From Candidatus Nomurabacteria bacterium (GTDB taxonomy: Bacteria > Patescibacteriota > Minisyncoccia > Phycocordibacterales > UBA1006): DNA of 59,136 nt. Shown piece by piece: positions 31,715 through 40,109 of this stretch. The translations under genes were made by a program, and so were the position numbers. Under the pieces are notes generated by a model that was not told the DNA's origin, did no database searches, and worked only from the letters and a program-made list of their open reading frames with translations. The DNA is taken from the NCBI GenBank assembly GCA_943357975.1, contig CALRGS010000001.1:1-59136 (forward strand). The letters run 5' to 3'. The first letter of the stretch is position 1. Each line of letters starts with the position of its first letter.

Positions 31715-32272
31715 TTAATTTTTACGAAATCTTGAAATCTTACCCCAATAAGTTTTAAGATCTACCTGGTCACTTAATTGATAGATTGGAACAATCCTTC
31801 CAGCGGACTTGAGGTCTCTCTGAAAGTTTTTTAAATCCTCTGCCGAGTTTATATTTCTCACTTCAGAATTAAAAAATTGTTGCCCTAACTGACTCAGGCT
31901 TGTTCTCACCTTGGAATAATCCTTATCAACAAAACTCCAAATGTCATAGGTATCTCCACTCTGTCTTCCATACTCCACCATATACTTCAAGAGCATATCA
32001 GTTATTAAGCCTAAATCAGAAAGATTCCGAGCCGTATCGAGGGCATGAGAAGCCTCAATATAAACGATTTGTGCTTTGAGGTTATTTATGACATATTGAC
32101 GATTCACATCTCTTTCTTGCGCCTTTTTCTGCAATTCTTGCAGGGTATCCATTTTTTCCTTTTCGAATACTTCCGCGTGTTTTTGTCTGTCTGATCTTAC
32201 AAAGATTACTCCAACGATAAGACCTAACATTATTCCGAATATTGTGAAAGTAATTTTTTGTTTGTTTTTCAT
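31715..32272 (-). CDS. Hypothetical membrane-anchored coiled-coil protein
   Basis: This 185-residue protein has one N-terminal membrane segment (ITFTIFGIMLGLIVGVIFV) and then a helical, charged part (KEKMDTLQELQKKAQERDVN) and a soluble domain. No family recognised. ATG 32272 is used; the longer frame would run into the structured leader. It is the second gene of an operon with the 125-residue gene, and both have a copy of the same structured element before their start. Confidence 0.55.
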   Translation of the reverse strand: MKNKQKITFTIFGIMLGLIVGVIFVRSDRQKHAEVFEKEKMDTLQELQKKAQERDVNRQYVINNLKAQIVYIEASHALDTARNLSDLGLITDMLLKYMVEYGRQSGDTYDIWSFVDKDYSKVRTSLSQLGQQFFNSEVRNINSAEDLKNFQRDLKSAGRIVPIYQLSDQVDLKTYWGKISRFRKN

Positions 32273-32300
32273 TTTTAAAAGAATTGTTTTGCTCGTATCA

Positions 32301-32356
32301 GACGAAGCTCGCCGAGAAGGTTTTGCCAAAGCGGCATCAGGAAATCTTCAGTAACC
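32301..32356 (-). promoter_or_regulatory. Structured leader element X (copy 2)
   Basis: On the minus strand a hairpin GAAGATT...AACCTTC enclosing GCC-GCTTT-GGC, followed by TCGGCGAGC and a second hairpin GCT-CGT/ACG-AGC. It aligns with element Y at 32766-32822, with mostly transitions between them. It lies between the stop of the first gene and the start of the second. Confidence 0.6.
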
Positions 32357-32368
32357 CTTACAAAAAAA

Positions 32369-32746
32369 TTAGAAGTAACCCGTAACGATTTCACTGTAAT
32401 CCAAATGATCCAGTCGATAAATAGTTACATGGTCATCCGTACTAGTTACGATAAAGTGCGTGTAGTTCTTAATTTCATCCTCCTTAAACTTCAAACGTTG
32501 TAAAGAATCCGAATAAGAACCAGTATCATCACCTCTCGATGGGACTTTATAAAATTCCATTGAAGGACCCCAAAGAGTTGCTGCCGTTTCAGTGTTACGA
32601 AATTTATTATCGAGAGGGGCTCTTTTTCCCCGCTCAATTTCAATATTTTTTACACCCACACTATCGTAGTAAAACGCAAGAACTGCATCTCCGGCCTGAG
32701 CCAGATTTTTAACAGTCTTGATCTTCTTAAACAATATATCTTTCAT
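32369..32746 (-). CDS. Hypothetical 125-residue protein
   Basis: No family recognised. The protein has no membrane segment; strands and turns prevail (DAVLAFYYDSVGVKNIEIERG, THFIVTSTDDHVTIYRLDHL). ATG 32746 is used; an in-frame TTG at 32752 is the alternative. It is the first gene of a two-gene operon with the membrane-anchored protein, behind a consensus promoter and the structured element Y, which begins near the transcription start. Confidence 0.5.
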   Translation of the reverse strand: MKDILFKKIKTVKNLAQAGDAVLAFYYDSVGVKNIEIERGKRAPLDNKFRNTETAATLWGPSMEFYKVPSRGDDTGSYSDSLQRLKFKEDEIKNYTHFIVTSTDDHVTIYRLDHLDYSEIVTGYF

Positions 32747-32765
32747 TTTCAAAGATTTTAGCCAA

Positions 32766-32822
32766 CCGGAGGCTTACCGAGAGAATTTTACCAAGATGGC
32801 GTAAGGGAATTCTCATTAACCA
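32766..32822 (-). promoter_or_regulatory. Structured leader element Y (copy 1)
   Basis: On the minus strand a hairpin GAGAATT...AATTCTC enclosing GCC-ATCTT-GGT, followed by TCGGTAAGCC and a second hairpin AGCC/GGCT before the ATG. Compared with element X two base pairs in the outer stem have changed on both sides (G-C to A-T and A-T to G-C), evidence for a conserved RNA fold. Could be a protein- or ligand-binding leader. Confidence 0.6.
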
Positions 32823-32828
32823 AACTAT

Positions 32829-32857
32829 ATCATAGCATATTTATAAAATTATGTCAA
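32829..32857 (-). promoter_or_regulatory. Promoter of the two-gene accessory operon
   Basis: TTGACA (32852-32857), 17 bases, TATGAT (32829-32834), with TGC before the -10. Transcription would begin at about the first base of element Y. Confidence 0.7.
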
Positions 32858-32869
32858 TTTATATTTCAC

Positions 32870-32902
32870 CAAAAAAACCCGCCGATGAGGCGGGTTTTTT
32901 AT
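32870..32902. terminator. Terminator after the DUF1761-like gene
   Basis: AAACCCGCC-GATGA-GGCGGGTTT with A and T runs on both sides; ends at the stop of the gene at 32902. Confidence 0.85.
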
Positions 32903-33324
32903 TATACTAACCAAGTGAACACGAGTGCCCAAATGAGGAAGTTAATTACTTGATATCCTGCTGAAATCCCAAAAAGTTTGAGGGCGTCCTTGGTTGGGCG
33001 ACCATTCCAAAGATTGGTAACTATCAGGTGTGGTAATGTAAATCCTACAAAGATCACTCCGATAATCATAATCGCACTACCAAATGTCATCGCATTGAAA
33101 TTAAAGAGGAAGAGGAAGGTTACGAATGCCATTGCATATCCCGCAACCGTATTAATTGCCATACGGATATACATCGCCTTCTTCATCGAGCTGTCCATGG
33201 TCATCTTATCATCTGGCATACCTGAGGCTACTGCCCACTTACGCCCAAACAATGGACCGTGCCATACGTACCCCAAAATCAAATTAAGAACCGCTGCAAT
33301 GAGTGCTAGAAGAAATAAAGACAT
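32902..33324 (-). CDS. DUF1761-like membrane protein
   Basis: This 140-residue protein has four hydrophobic segments and the DUF1761 pattern: an N-terminal helix with LGYVWHGPLFGRKWAVASGM, then NTVAGYAMAFVTFLFLF, and a C-terminal pair with LFGISAGYQVINFLIWAL. Function of the family is unknown. It follows the mgtC-like gene on the same strand with 39 bases between and ends at a strong terminator, so the two may be one unit. Confidence 0.7.
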   Translation of the reverse strand: MSLFLLALIAAVLNLILGYVWHGPLFGRKWAVASGMPDDKMTMDSSMKKAMYIRMAINTVAGYAMAFVTFLFLFNFNAMTFGSAIMIIGVIFVGFTLPHLIVTNLWNGRPTKDALKLFGISAGYQVINFLIWALVFTWLV

Positions 33325-33363
33325 GAAAGTTAAAAGTTAAATTATTAATGAAAACTCACCCAA

Positions 33364-33936
33364 CTATTCTACCACAACCGACTTCTTGCTACTACGAGAC
33401 TTTCGTGGCTTAGATGTTTTCTGGACGCTTTCCATATGAGCGATAAATTCAGGATCTGGAAATATTCGTAATCTGATGGCTCGCTCAATAAATGAAAGTA
33501 CTCCGAGTACGAAGAATGTAACCACCGCAACGAATAGTGCCTCGCGGAAGAGCCCGAACCCAATCGCCATACCGATTCCCGCGCACAGCCACATTCCTGC
33601 GGCTGTAGTCAGGTTTTCAATATGCCCATCTTTGAAAATAATCAACCCTGCACCGAGGAATCCAATTCCTACCACAATATTTCCAGCAATCAACGCAGGA
33701 TTAAAACTTCCTGGAAAAGTAGCGCCGTAGATTTCACCTATTGAAATAGAGATACTTACAAAGAATGCCGCTGCCATAGTAACCAATGCGTAGGTGCGCA
33801 TACCTGCGGTTTTGTGTGCATGAATTCTTTCGAGTCCTAATAGAATTCCCAATATCATCGCAAGTAACATTTTCACGATGAAAAAAATAAATGGCGCATC
33901 GAATACTTGTGTAATAATTTGATTGAAGATGATCAT
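33364..33936 (-). CDS. MgtC/SapB family membrane protein
   Basis: This 190-residue protein has the MgtC N-terminal membrane domain: GILLGLERIHAHKTAGMRTYALVTMAAAFF, the family hallmark LGxER followed by AGxRT, and GIGFLGAGLIIF with TTAAGMWLCAGIGMAIG. MgtC proteins affect magnesium and phosphate handling and ATP synthase in other bacteria. The C-terminal domain is short and ends in a basic tail. ATG 33936 follows TATAAT by six bases (leaderless); an upstream start at 33969 would include the promoter. Confidence 0.85.
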   Translation of the reverse strand: MIIFNQIITQVFDAPFIFFIVKMLLAMILGILLGLERIHAHKTAGMRTYALVTMAAAFFVSISISIGEIYGATFPGSFNPALIAGNIVVGIGFLGAGLIIFKDGHIENLTTAAGMWLCAGIGMAIGFGLFREALFVAVVTFFVLGVLSFIERAIRLRIFPDPEFIAHMESVQKTSKPRKSRSSKKSVVVE

Positions 33937-34006
33937 GCGTTCATTATACACCTCCTCCAAATAAAACATAGTCTTCTTGTGGAAAACTATTTTTTATTTC
34001 TTATAT

Positions 34007-35056
34007 TTAGTACGGAAATTCTTGAACAAGTTCTCCAGAATAATAAAATTCATATCCGAGCTGTCCAAAATTATATTGAGTACCATTTACTGTAATCGGT
34101 GCACCACCTGCAGCAGGTTCCGGTTTTGGAATCGATCGATTGAACCCGAGATTATATAACGTAGAGAGCACATCGGGACGATTTGAAATATCATATCCTG
34201 AAGCTTTCCATTGAGTCGTTACTTGGCGCATAAACAATCCAGGATATAAATATGAGTAGTAAGGATTTTTAGTATCGGTAATACGATCAAACCTCATGGT
34301 TGTAGGATCAGAGCCTTCTGGATACGAAATTATATTTTCCATTTCCGGTCCTAGGTAAAATATCGAACCTTTATTTTTTAAATTTTCATCGATACGCGCA
34401 ACTGTTTCTGGTTTTAATCCAGCAATACCATACGAAAACTTAGACAGCGAGGCTAATATTTTTAACGGCTCAAAGTATGACTTGAAAGAATCACGCGTGC
34501 TGGTAAAAAATCTAAATTGTTCACCGATAATCCCCCCTAGTAACAACCTCGGGGAAATTCCTGCATCTAGTGCCGCTTTACGAATCAGATCCTGATCACG
34601 AATAAATGCAGACTTAAGTACTTGCCATTCATCAGAGTCTGCCCACGCATAGGCTGTTTGTACAATGGGGGTCATATCAGGAACAGAAACACGAGCGCAA
34701 TCTGTAAGGTTTGAAAAGAGGCTACTGTCCAAGAATCGCATCTGCGCCGTAGAAAACATTCGATTTACCAATTCCATATTCTGAGTTGTTTCATAAACCG
34801 TCTGGATCCTCTTAGCGGTCTCAGGCGCATAATTCGCAAGGGCATGTACCCTACACAAGACTACCGCTTGGGTATTATTATCATTTGCCGACTCGGCGAT
34901 TTGAGTGTTTTTAAAAAACGATGAATTACGTTCGGCAATGCTCCCTCGAACATTGGTCCAGCCGAGTTTCATGCTGACAAACACCCCACTGAATACAATC
35001 CCGATAATCGCAAAACATCCAATGAGAGTTTTTCCTACTGCTCCAAAAAATTTCAT
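34007..35056 (-). CDS. Lysozyme-like (transglycosylase-like) exported protein, putative
   Basis: This 349-residue protein has an N-terminal membrane segment (KTLIGCFAIIGIVFSGVFV) and, in the middle, a pattern like lytic transglycosylases: a helix with AGISPRLLLGGIIGEQFRFF (possible catalytic Glu) and SKFSYGIAGLKPETV, resembling the G-x-x-Q-x-x-P type site. The end has strands and a tyrosine-rich tail. Its ATG overlaps the mnmA stop by four bases (ATGA), so it is translated together with mnmA. Enzyme assignment is tentative. Confidence 0.5.
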   Translation of the reverse strand: MKFFGAVGKTLIGCFAIIGIVFSGVFVSMKLGWTNVRGSIAERNSSFFKNTQIAESANDNNTQAVVLCRVHALANYAPETAKRIQTVYETTQNMELVNRMFSTAQMRFLDSSLFSNLTDCARVSVPDMTPIVQTAYAWADSDEWQVLKSAFIRDQDLIRKAALDAGISPRLLLGGIIGEQFRFFTSTRDSFKSYFEPLKILASLSKFSYGIAGLKPETVARIDENLKNKGSIFYLGPEMENIISYPEGSDPTTMRFDRITDTKNPYYSYLYPGLFMRQVTTQWKASGYDISNRPDVLSTLYNLGFNRSIPKPEPAAGGAPITVNGTQYNFGQLGYEFYYSGELVQEFPY

Positions 35057-36117
35057 AGCGAAAGTATACCACCACCCACACATACTTCGCCATCATAGAT
35101 GACCACTGATTGCCCAGCTGACAGTGAAAAATCTGGGTCGTCAAATAATACCTTGTCACCTTGGACGAAGCATGGTTTGAGTTCTCCATGATAACGAATT
35201 TGAGCTGTATACTTTTTATCGAATACCTCCTCTCTCCATACACAATCAATGAGGAGTATTTGATTTGAAATTTTTTGTTCCTGAGGGCTTTGCGATACTG
35301 TAATAGTATTCGCATCGATATCTTTTGCGATAACATAATACGGCTTATCATCTGGGGTTTTTTCTGTAATAGTAAAACCGTGGCGTTCACCTAGGGTATA
35401 AAACAATGCCCCCTCATGAGTACCAATAACATCTCCCCTCTCGTTTAAAACGTCACCATGGTTCGTTTCAATATAGTGAGAAAGAAACTCTTTCATATTA
35501 ATATCTCCAATAAAACAAATTCCTTGAGAGTCCTTTTTTGTTGCTGTGGGTAACTTATACTTCTCAGCAAGTTTTCTCACTTCGCTTTTTTGTAGGTGGC
35601 CAATAGGAAACAAGACGTCTTTTAATTGATCATTCGTAAGGGTCCACAAAAAATACGATTGGTCTTTGGAATTATCAACCCCCTTCGCAAGGTGCGGATA
35701 TCTCCCTCTTTTAGAGGGAGTCGACACAGCGAAGCTGTGCGGAGGGAGTACTTGCGCATAGTGCCCCGTTGCAACTACCCCACCATTTTTTCTTGCCCAA
35801 TTTAAAAATCCTCCAAATTTTACTTCGCGATTACACATCACATCGGGATTTGGCGTTCGTCCCGATTTATATTCACGAATCATATAATCTGCTACCCCTG
35901 TTTTATATTCTTGTTCTAAATCAAGCTCAACAAAGGGAATCTCCAAATGTGCGCACACGCGCATGGCATCACGCCGCTCATCTCGCCAAGTACACTCAAT
36001 CCAATCGGGTTGCCAGGTACGAATAAAGACCCCAATCACCTCGTGACCCTGATCTTTAAGGAGTGCTGCGACTACCGAACTATCTACTCCACCTGAAACC
36101 CCAACGAATACTTTCAT
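35053..36117 (-). CDS. mnmA: tRNA-specific 2-thiouridylase MnmA
   Basis: This 354-residue protein has the PP-loop GVSGGVDSSVVAALL at the start, the catalytic cysteine in NPDVMCNREVKFGGF (near residue 89), the second cysteine in DSQGICFIGDINMKEF and the usual C-terminal beta barrel. It thiolates U34 of tRNA-Lys, Glu and Gln. An extra segment of about 17 residues (VLPPHSFAVSTPSKRGR) after GHYAQ is encoded by a palindromic repeat of family R2, in frame and without stops. Downstream the transglycosylase-like gene is coupled by ATGA. Confidence 0.93.
   Translation of the reverse strand: MKVFVGVSGGVDSSVVAALLKDQGHEVIGVFIRTWQPDWIECTWRDERRDAMRVCAHLEIPFVELDLEQEYKTGVADYMIREYKSGRTPNPDVMCNREVKFGGFLNWARKNGGVVATGHYAQVLPPHSFAVSTPSKRGRYPHLAKGVDNSKDQSYFLWTLTNDQLKDVLFPIGHLQKSEVRKLAEKYKLPTATKKDSQGICFIGDINMKEFLSHYIETNHGDVLNERGDVIGTHEGALFYTLGERHGFTITEKTPDDKPYYVIAKDIDANTITVSQSPQEQKISNQILLIDCVWREEVFDKKYTAQIRYHGELKPCFVQGDKVLFDDPDFSLSAGQSVVIYDGEVCVGGGILSL
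35701..35750. repeat. Palindromic repeat family R2, copy b, inside mnmA
   Basis: CTCCCTCTTTTAGAGGGAG, then CACAGCGAAGCTGTG, ending GGAGGGAGTA. The first 20 bases match the copy in the mraZ leader (6482-6530) exactly and the second hairpin is the same type. It lies wholly in the mnmA reading frame, like the in-frame palindromic elements known from Rickettsia. Confidence 0.8.
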
Positions 36118-36143
36118 GGGGCTACCGTATCATATTTGAGGCA

Positions 36144-36188
36144 ATAAAAAAAGCCCACTTTCTTTAATTTTTAAAGTGGGCTTTTTAA
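36144..36188 (-). terminator. Terminator after the 248-residue gene
   Basis: AAAAAAAGCCCACTTT and AAAGTGGGCTTTTT around a T-rich loop; next to the stop at 36191. Confidence 0.8.
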
Positions 36189-36190
36189 TC

Positions 36191-36937
36191 TTAAACAATA
36201 TGCATGTCTTTGGGTTCTGATCCTACCTTGAGACCAAAAGATCCCTTTCTAAACTTTTTAACAATAAGTTCATGAACACGGCTCAAGAATTTTTCAGGTT
36301 GTCGCCTTAATTCAAATTCGTTCGTAAAAATAGTAGGAATCTTTGATGCTTTATTGCGAGCTTCTTGTACTGCACTCTGATTATTTTTTAAGTCAAAGGA
36401 CACCACCATCTTCTGATTACCAAATTTACACTCAAGGAAAAAATCTTCTCCGTTTTTATCTTCCGTGCTTGTCGATTTACGTACTGCAACAATAAGGTCA
36501 CTTTTTTGATCGACAATAACCGATTTTAAATAAGTAAAAGCAAAATATTCGGCATTGAAACCACGAACCCGTCTGAGTAAGTGTTCTAAGACCTGTTTTT
36601 GAATAAACACCTCGGCAGTATGAGCATCCACTACTCCATGAATGGTAACCTTATCTCTCCGAGAATCAATCTGTTTAAAAACAAGCGCTTCTTGTTTTGG
36701 ATTACTTGAATATGAAATCTTTAGCTCATATTCTTCACCGGTTACCAGCTGAATCTTAAACATAAACCCTCCGGGAAGATTATCTCTGGTTTCGGTAAAC
36801 TGTTTAATATATCTTTTATATTCCAGCTCTTCTAGTTGCTCACGTATCAAAAATACTACATACACTAAATCTTTAGAGCATTGACACAACAGAGCCAAGT
36901 TACTCCCTAGCCACCTCTTTTTCTTGGCCATAGTCAT
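36191..36937 (-). CDS. Hypothetical 248-residue protein
   Basis: No family recognised. A helical N terminus (ALLCQCSKDLVYVVFLIREQLEELEYKRYI) precedes strands (KIQLVTGEEYELKISYSS, KVTIHGVVDAHTAEVFI) and a basic C terminus with VHELIVKKFRKGSFGLK. It stands alone with its own terminator between dnaQ-like and mnmA genes. Two start codons two residues apart (MTM) are possible. Confidence 0.5.
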   Translation of the reverse strand: MTMAKKKRWLGSNLALLCQCSKDLVYVVFLIREQLEELEYKRYIKQFTETRDNLPGGFMFKIQLVTGEEYELKISYSSNPKQEALVFKQIDSRRDKVTIHGVVDAHTAEVFIQKQVLEHLLRRVRGFNAEYFAFTYLKSVIVDQKSDLIVAVRKSTSTEDKNGEDFFLECKFGNQKMVVSFDLKNNQSAVQEARNKASKIPTIFTNEFELRRQPEKFLSRVHELIVKKFRKGSFGLKVGSEPKDMHIV

Positions 36938-37014
36938 ATGGTTTTACATGTGAAGAAAATACTTCAAAAGCACTATAACACATTATTTAAAAAACACAAT
37001 ACCTTGGTTTATCT

Positions 37015-37554
37015 CTACTGCCCCATCAACTTTTTGAACACCTCGAATGTAGCCCGAATATCAGCGAGCGCATTATGAGCCTTTTCGTTCTTGATATCAT
37101 ATTTAGCACAGAGCGATTTCAAACTAAAACTTGTCATCTCCGGATCCTTTCTGAAACGCAAATAAGCTAGTGAAATCGTATCAAGTTTTGCAAAGAAAAA
37201 GGGGTCTTTAAGTCCGTGACGCATGAATCCTGCAACAAGGAATGAATAATCAAACGGTGTATTTTGCGCAACCAATACACAACCTTCACATTTTTGTGCG
37301 AGCATGGTAAATGCCTCCTTCTGAGTGTGTCCAAATAACCAATCCGCGTCATTGTAACGGTTAATACGTAACGCCTCAGCATCTGCAGTTTCAATATGAT
37401 CAGGTTTTACTTTTATTTCAAAGCTATCAAGTTCTACATAACTTCCCTTCTCGTCCAACTTTGCAAACAGACATCCAATTTCAATAACTTCCTGCGTCAG
37501 TGGATTGAACCCTGTTGTTTCCAAATCAATAAATGCTAACTTTTTTTCTCTCAT
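37015..37554 (-). CDS. DnaQ-like DEDDh 3'-5' exonuclease
   Basis: This 179-residue protein has all exonuclease motifs: Exo I IDLETTGFNP (D10, E12), Exo II NTPFDYSFL (D103), and Exo III HNALADIRATFEV with the catalytic H and D (DEDDh type). It matches the proofreading epsilon subunit or RNase T group. dnaE in this window has no exonuclease of its own, so this could be its proofreader. The promoter looks like TGA-TATTAT nine bases before ATG. Confidence 0.82.
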   Translation of the reverse strand: MREKKLAFIDLETTGFNPLTQEVIEIGCLFAKLDEKGSYVELDSFEIKVKPDHIETADAEALRINRYNDADWLFGHTQKEAFTMLAQKCEGCVLVAQNTPFDYSFLVAGFMRHGLKDPFFFAKLDTISLAYLRFRKDPEMTSFSLKSLCAKYDIKNEKAHNALADIRATFEVFKKLMGQ

Positions 37555-37580
37555 AAGACTTCTATAATATCACAGGTTCA

Positions 37581-38570
37581 TTATTTCAAAAACTTTTTCT
37601 TGTTGTCTAAATGCTCTGCATAGGTTTTTGCATAACGAATAGTGCCGTCTTTCCCATGAAGGTAATATAGATACGGCGAGGCCTGAGGATAAATTGCAGC
37701 CTTGATCATAGCTATCCCAGGATTTCCAATAGGACCAACTGGCAACCCTTTGCGAGTATAGGTATTGTAGGGACCATCTTTTTGAAGGTCTGTCATTTTT
37801 AACTGCTCACTCGTCTTACCCAGGATATATAAAAATGGAGCGTCTACCTGCAAGGGTAATCCTGCGCGAATCCTTGTCCACAAAACCCCTGAAACAACCT
37901 TTGCTTCATCAGCATTTTTTGCTTCTTTTTCAAGGAGTGATGCCATAATAATAATTTGAGATTCAGTTTTTCCAGATACTGCAATATCTTTACGGAGCGC
38001 TCCTATCTTTTTCTCGTATTCATTTTTCAAGAGACCAATCATGGCATCCACCGTCATTGATTTAAATACTATATAGGTTTCAGGAAAAAGGTACCCTTCA
38101 CTTGTTTTTGTTTTAGCGAGAAACTCATCAGTATTCCATCCTGGAATTGCACGGGCAATAATTTTTGCAATTTCAACATTTGATGAACCTTCGGGAATTG
38201 TAATTTTGACCTGACTTCCTCCAAAATCTCCGCGTGTTAACATGCGCGCAACCGTGAACACATTTACCTTGGTATCAAATTGAAAATCTCCAGCGATAAC
38301 CCCTCTATGGTTCATGAGGCTCGTGATGACCGCCTGAAATAAACTACTCGATCGAATAACATGAGACGATTTTAAAATATTTCCTGCTTCTTTGGTTGAG
38401 GTTCCTGCGGGGATGGTTACTAATACTCCTGATACAAAATCACTCGGTGCACGGCCGGAAAAAATAACAGCCCCAAAAATAATCACTGCGATCATACCCA
38501 ATAGCAAACCAAACCGCGCGAAACTTCGCGGCTTCTCTTCCATGATAATTTTTGGGTATTGGTATTCCAT
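37581..38570 (-). CDS. mltG: Endolytic transglycosylase MltG (YceG-like)
   Basis: This 329-residue protein has one N-terminal membrane segment (FGLLLGMIAVIIFGAVIFS) and the YceG domain: a LysM-like part (ITIPEGSSNVEIAKIIA), GYLFPETYIVF and the catalytic region IIMASLLEKEAKNADEAKVVSGVLWTRI with the conserved Glu, then DAPFLYIL and NTYTRKGLPVGPIGNPG. It cuts nascent glycan strands and sets their length. ATG 38570 is used; it lies one base after the stop of the DUF8128-like gene, so they are coupled. Confidence 0.92.
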   Translation of the reverse strand: MEYQYPKIIMEEKPRSFARFGLLLGMIAVIIFGAVIFSGRAPSDFVSGVLVTIPAGTSTKEAGNILKSSHVIRSSSLFQAVITSLMNHRGVIAGDFQFDTKVNVFTVARMLTRGDFGGSQVKITIPEGSSNVEIAKIIARAIPGWNTDEFLAKTKTSEGYLFPETYIVFKSMTVDAMIGLLKNEYEKKIGALRKDIAVSGKTESQIIIMASLLEKEAKNADEAKVVSGVLWTRIRAGLPLQVDAPFLYILGKTSEQLKMTDLQKDGPYNTYTRKGLPVGPIGNPGIAMIKAAIYPQASPYLYYLHGKDGTIRYAKTYAEHLDNKKKFLK

Positions 38571-38571
38571 A

Positions 38572-40059
38572 CTAAATAGGCAAGTTTGCTGGTGGTTCTG
38601 CCTTTTGCGCATCGATACGACCGAGGGCTGATGTTTCAGCAACAGATCCTGGGAAATGGAATAATGTTGCAAGCTCCTCTACGGAAAGTACTGATGTTTC
38701 TGTACTTTTAATCGTCTTGTTCACGAGTGGTTTGTCTGCAAACTCCTTAATGGCAACTGTCGCTCCCATTTCTGGTGGATAAAAGAATTCTCGTTTTACA
38801 TACCGCTTGAACATTTTTTCACGATTGGTAATTTTCTTGAGGTCTTTATAATCTTGCCAAGGATAATCAAATCCATCATCAGTCCCTGTATAGGCATCGA
38901 AACTGTTCAAGTTTGGCGCGTTGAATTGTTTGAATGCGCTTTTAATTTCTCCAAGTTTGTCTTTCTTAAAATTTGCACCTTTTCCAAGGTAGATAACACG
39001 AATACCTGTATCATAGGCATACTTGGTAAGTTTTCGTTCAACTACCTCGAGTCGAGCTTTTTCTTTTTCCGGAGCATCTTTAAATCCTGTATTCCAAATA
39101 CTAATTTCTCTAGGCTTTGTTGTATCAGGTGCGCCATCTTTCCCTTTTACTACAACTCTTTCTGTGGGATGATCTTCTTTGCGCAATTCTCCTCGCCAAG
39201 GAGCAAGGATCACTTGATCAATCCAATAACGACCCGCGTCTTGCCAACCAATAAATGGCTTCTCTTTTGCTTTTACGAGATCGGGGTTGGGATAATGAGC
39301 CCATGTTCCCTGAAGTACAAACTGAATCCAGGCCTGTTCCCCTTGACCAAGTGATCCGAGTGTTTGCAGGAGTGGCACAATGGGATCAATTTTTTGATTT
39401 TCTTCAAGCTGAAATGCTTTATCAAGTCCATAGTCAATATATGTTTTGATGGGAAGCGCATTATTCTCAAATTTTTTCTTATCTGGACCTACTTCAAATG
39501 TTTCCTTGAGTTTATATTCACATCCACGCAAATCCCACCCATTTCCCATTTTAAATGGCGGTACGTATTTCGTATAATCATCTACTTCCGTAATTTCTGC
39601 TTGAGGAAATTGTGCGTATAGTAAATTCTCTACCATTTCACGATTCTTGGGCTCGATTCGCATGAAGAAGTAGATACTTCCTTCAATGGATGCAATTTCA
39701 AGTGACCACCACAGCGGCCATTTTCCTAACCACATCGCGTCATACCATTTTCCAAAGTCAGTAATGAGGGTGCTCCATTTTGTATCAATACCTTTGGTAA
39801 ACAGTGGAGGCTTTGTTTCTCCCCACAATGAATTCAACACTACTTCTATAGCCGCAGGGCTTTTGAACACTTCCCTGGGAATCTTAATTTCAATCATCGT
39901 CCACTTGGCTTCTGATATTTTCAATTTTCGCACGTATTCCAACCACCAATCCTTTGCCACCCATAGACAAAGCAGCGGTGCCCAAATAACCGCCGTACCT
40001 ACAAAGATAGGCCATACAAATTCGCGGAGTATGAAGAGGATTGAATTAATGGGATCCAT
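38572..40059 (-). CDS. DUF8128-like membrane-associated protein
   Basis: This 495-residue protein has a hydrophobic N-terminal segment (VWPIFVGTAVIWAPLLCLWVA), then EIKIPREVFKSPAAIEVVLNSLW and WPLWWSLEIASIEGSIYFFMRI, a pattern shared by a Patescibacteria protein family usually annotated DUF8128, with the late motif ELATLFHFPG. In other genomes it is often near secretion-type ATPases; here it is coupled to mltG, which hints at cell envelope work. Promoter TGG-TATACT nine bases before ATG. Family assignment is from memory of motifs. Confidence 0.65.
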   Translation of the reverse strand: MDPINSILFILREFVWPIFVGTAVIWAPLLCLWVAKDWWLEYVRKLKISEAKWTMIEIKIPREVFKSPAAIEVVLNSLWGETKPPLFTKGIDTKWSTLITDFGKWYDAMWLGKWPLWWSLEIASIEGSIYFFMRIEPKNREMVENLLYAQFPQAEITEVDDYTKYVPPFKMGNGWDLRGCEYKLKETFEVGPDKKKFENNALPIKTYIDYGLDKAFQLEENQKIDPIVPLLQTLGSLGQGEQAWIQFVLQGTWAHYPNPDLVKAKEKPFIGWQDAGRYWIDQVILAPWRGELRKEDHPTERVVVKGKDGAPDTTKPREISIWNTGFKDAPEKEKARLEVVERKLTKYAYDTGIRVIYLGKGANFKKDKLGEIKSAFKQFNAPNLNSFDAYTGTDDGFDYPWQDYKDLKKITNREKMFKRYVKREFFYPPEMGATVAIKEFADKPLVNKTIKSTETSVLSVEELATLFHFPGSVAETSALGRIDAQKAEPPANLPI

Positions 40060-40076
40060 AATGAAAATAGTATACC

Positions 40077-40104
40077 AAAAATTCCCCGTTGGGGGAATTT
40101 TTGG
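40077..40104 (-). terminator. Terminator after the gene following smc
   Basis: AAAAATTCCCC-GTTG-GGGGAATTTTT, immediately after the stop at 40110. Confidence 0.8.
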
Positions 40105-40109
40105 TCTTT

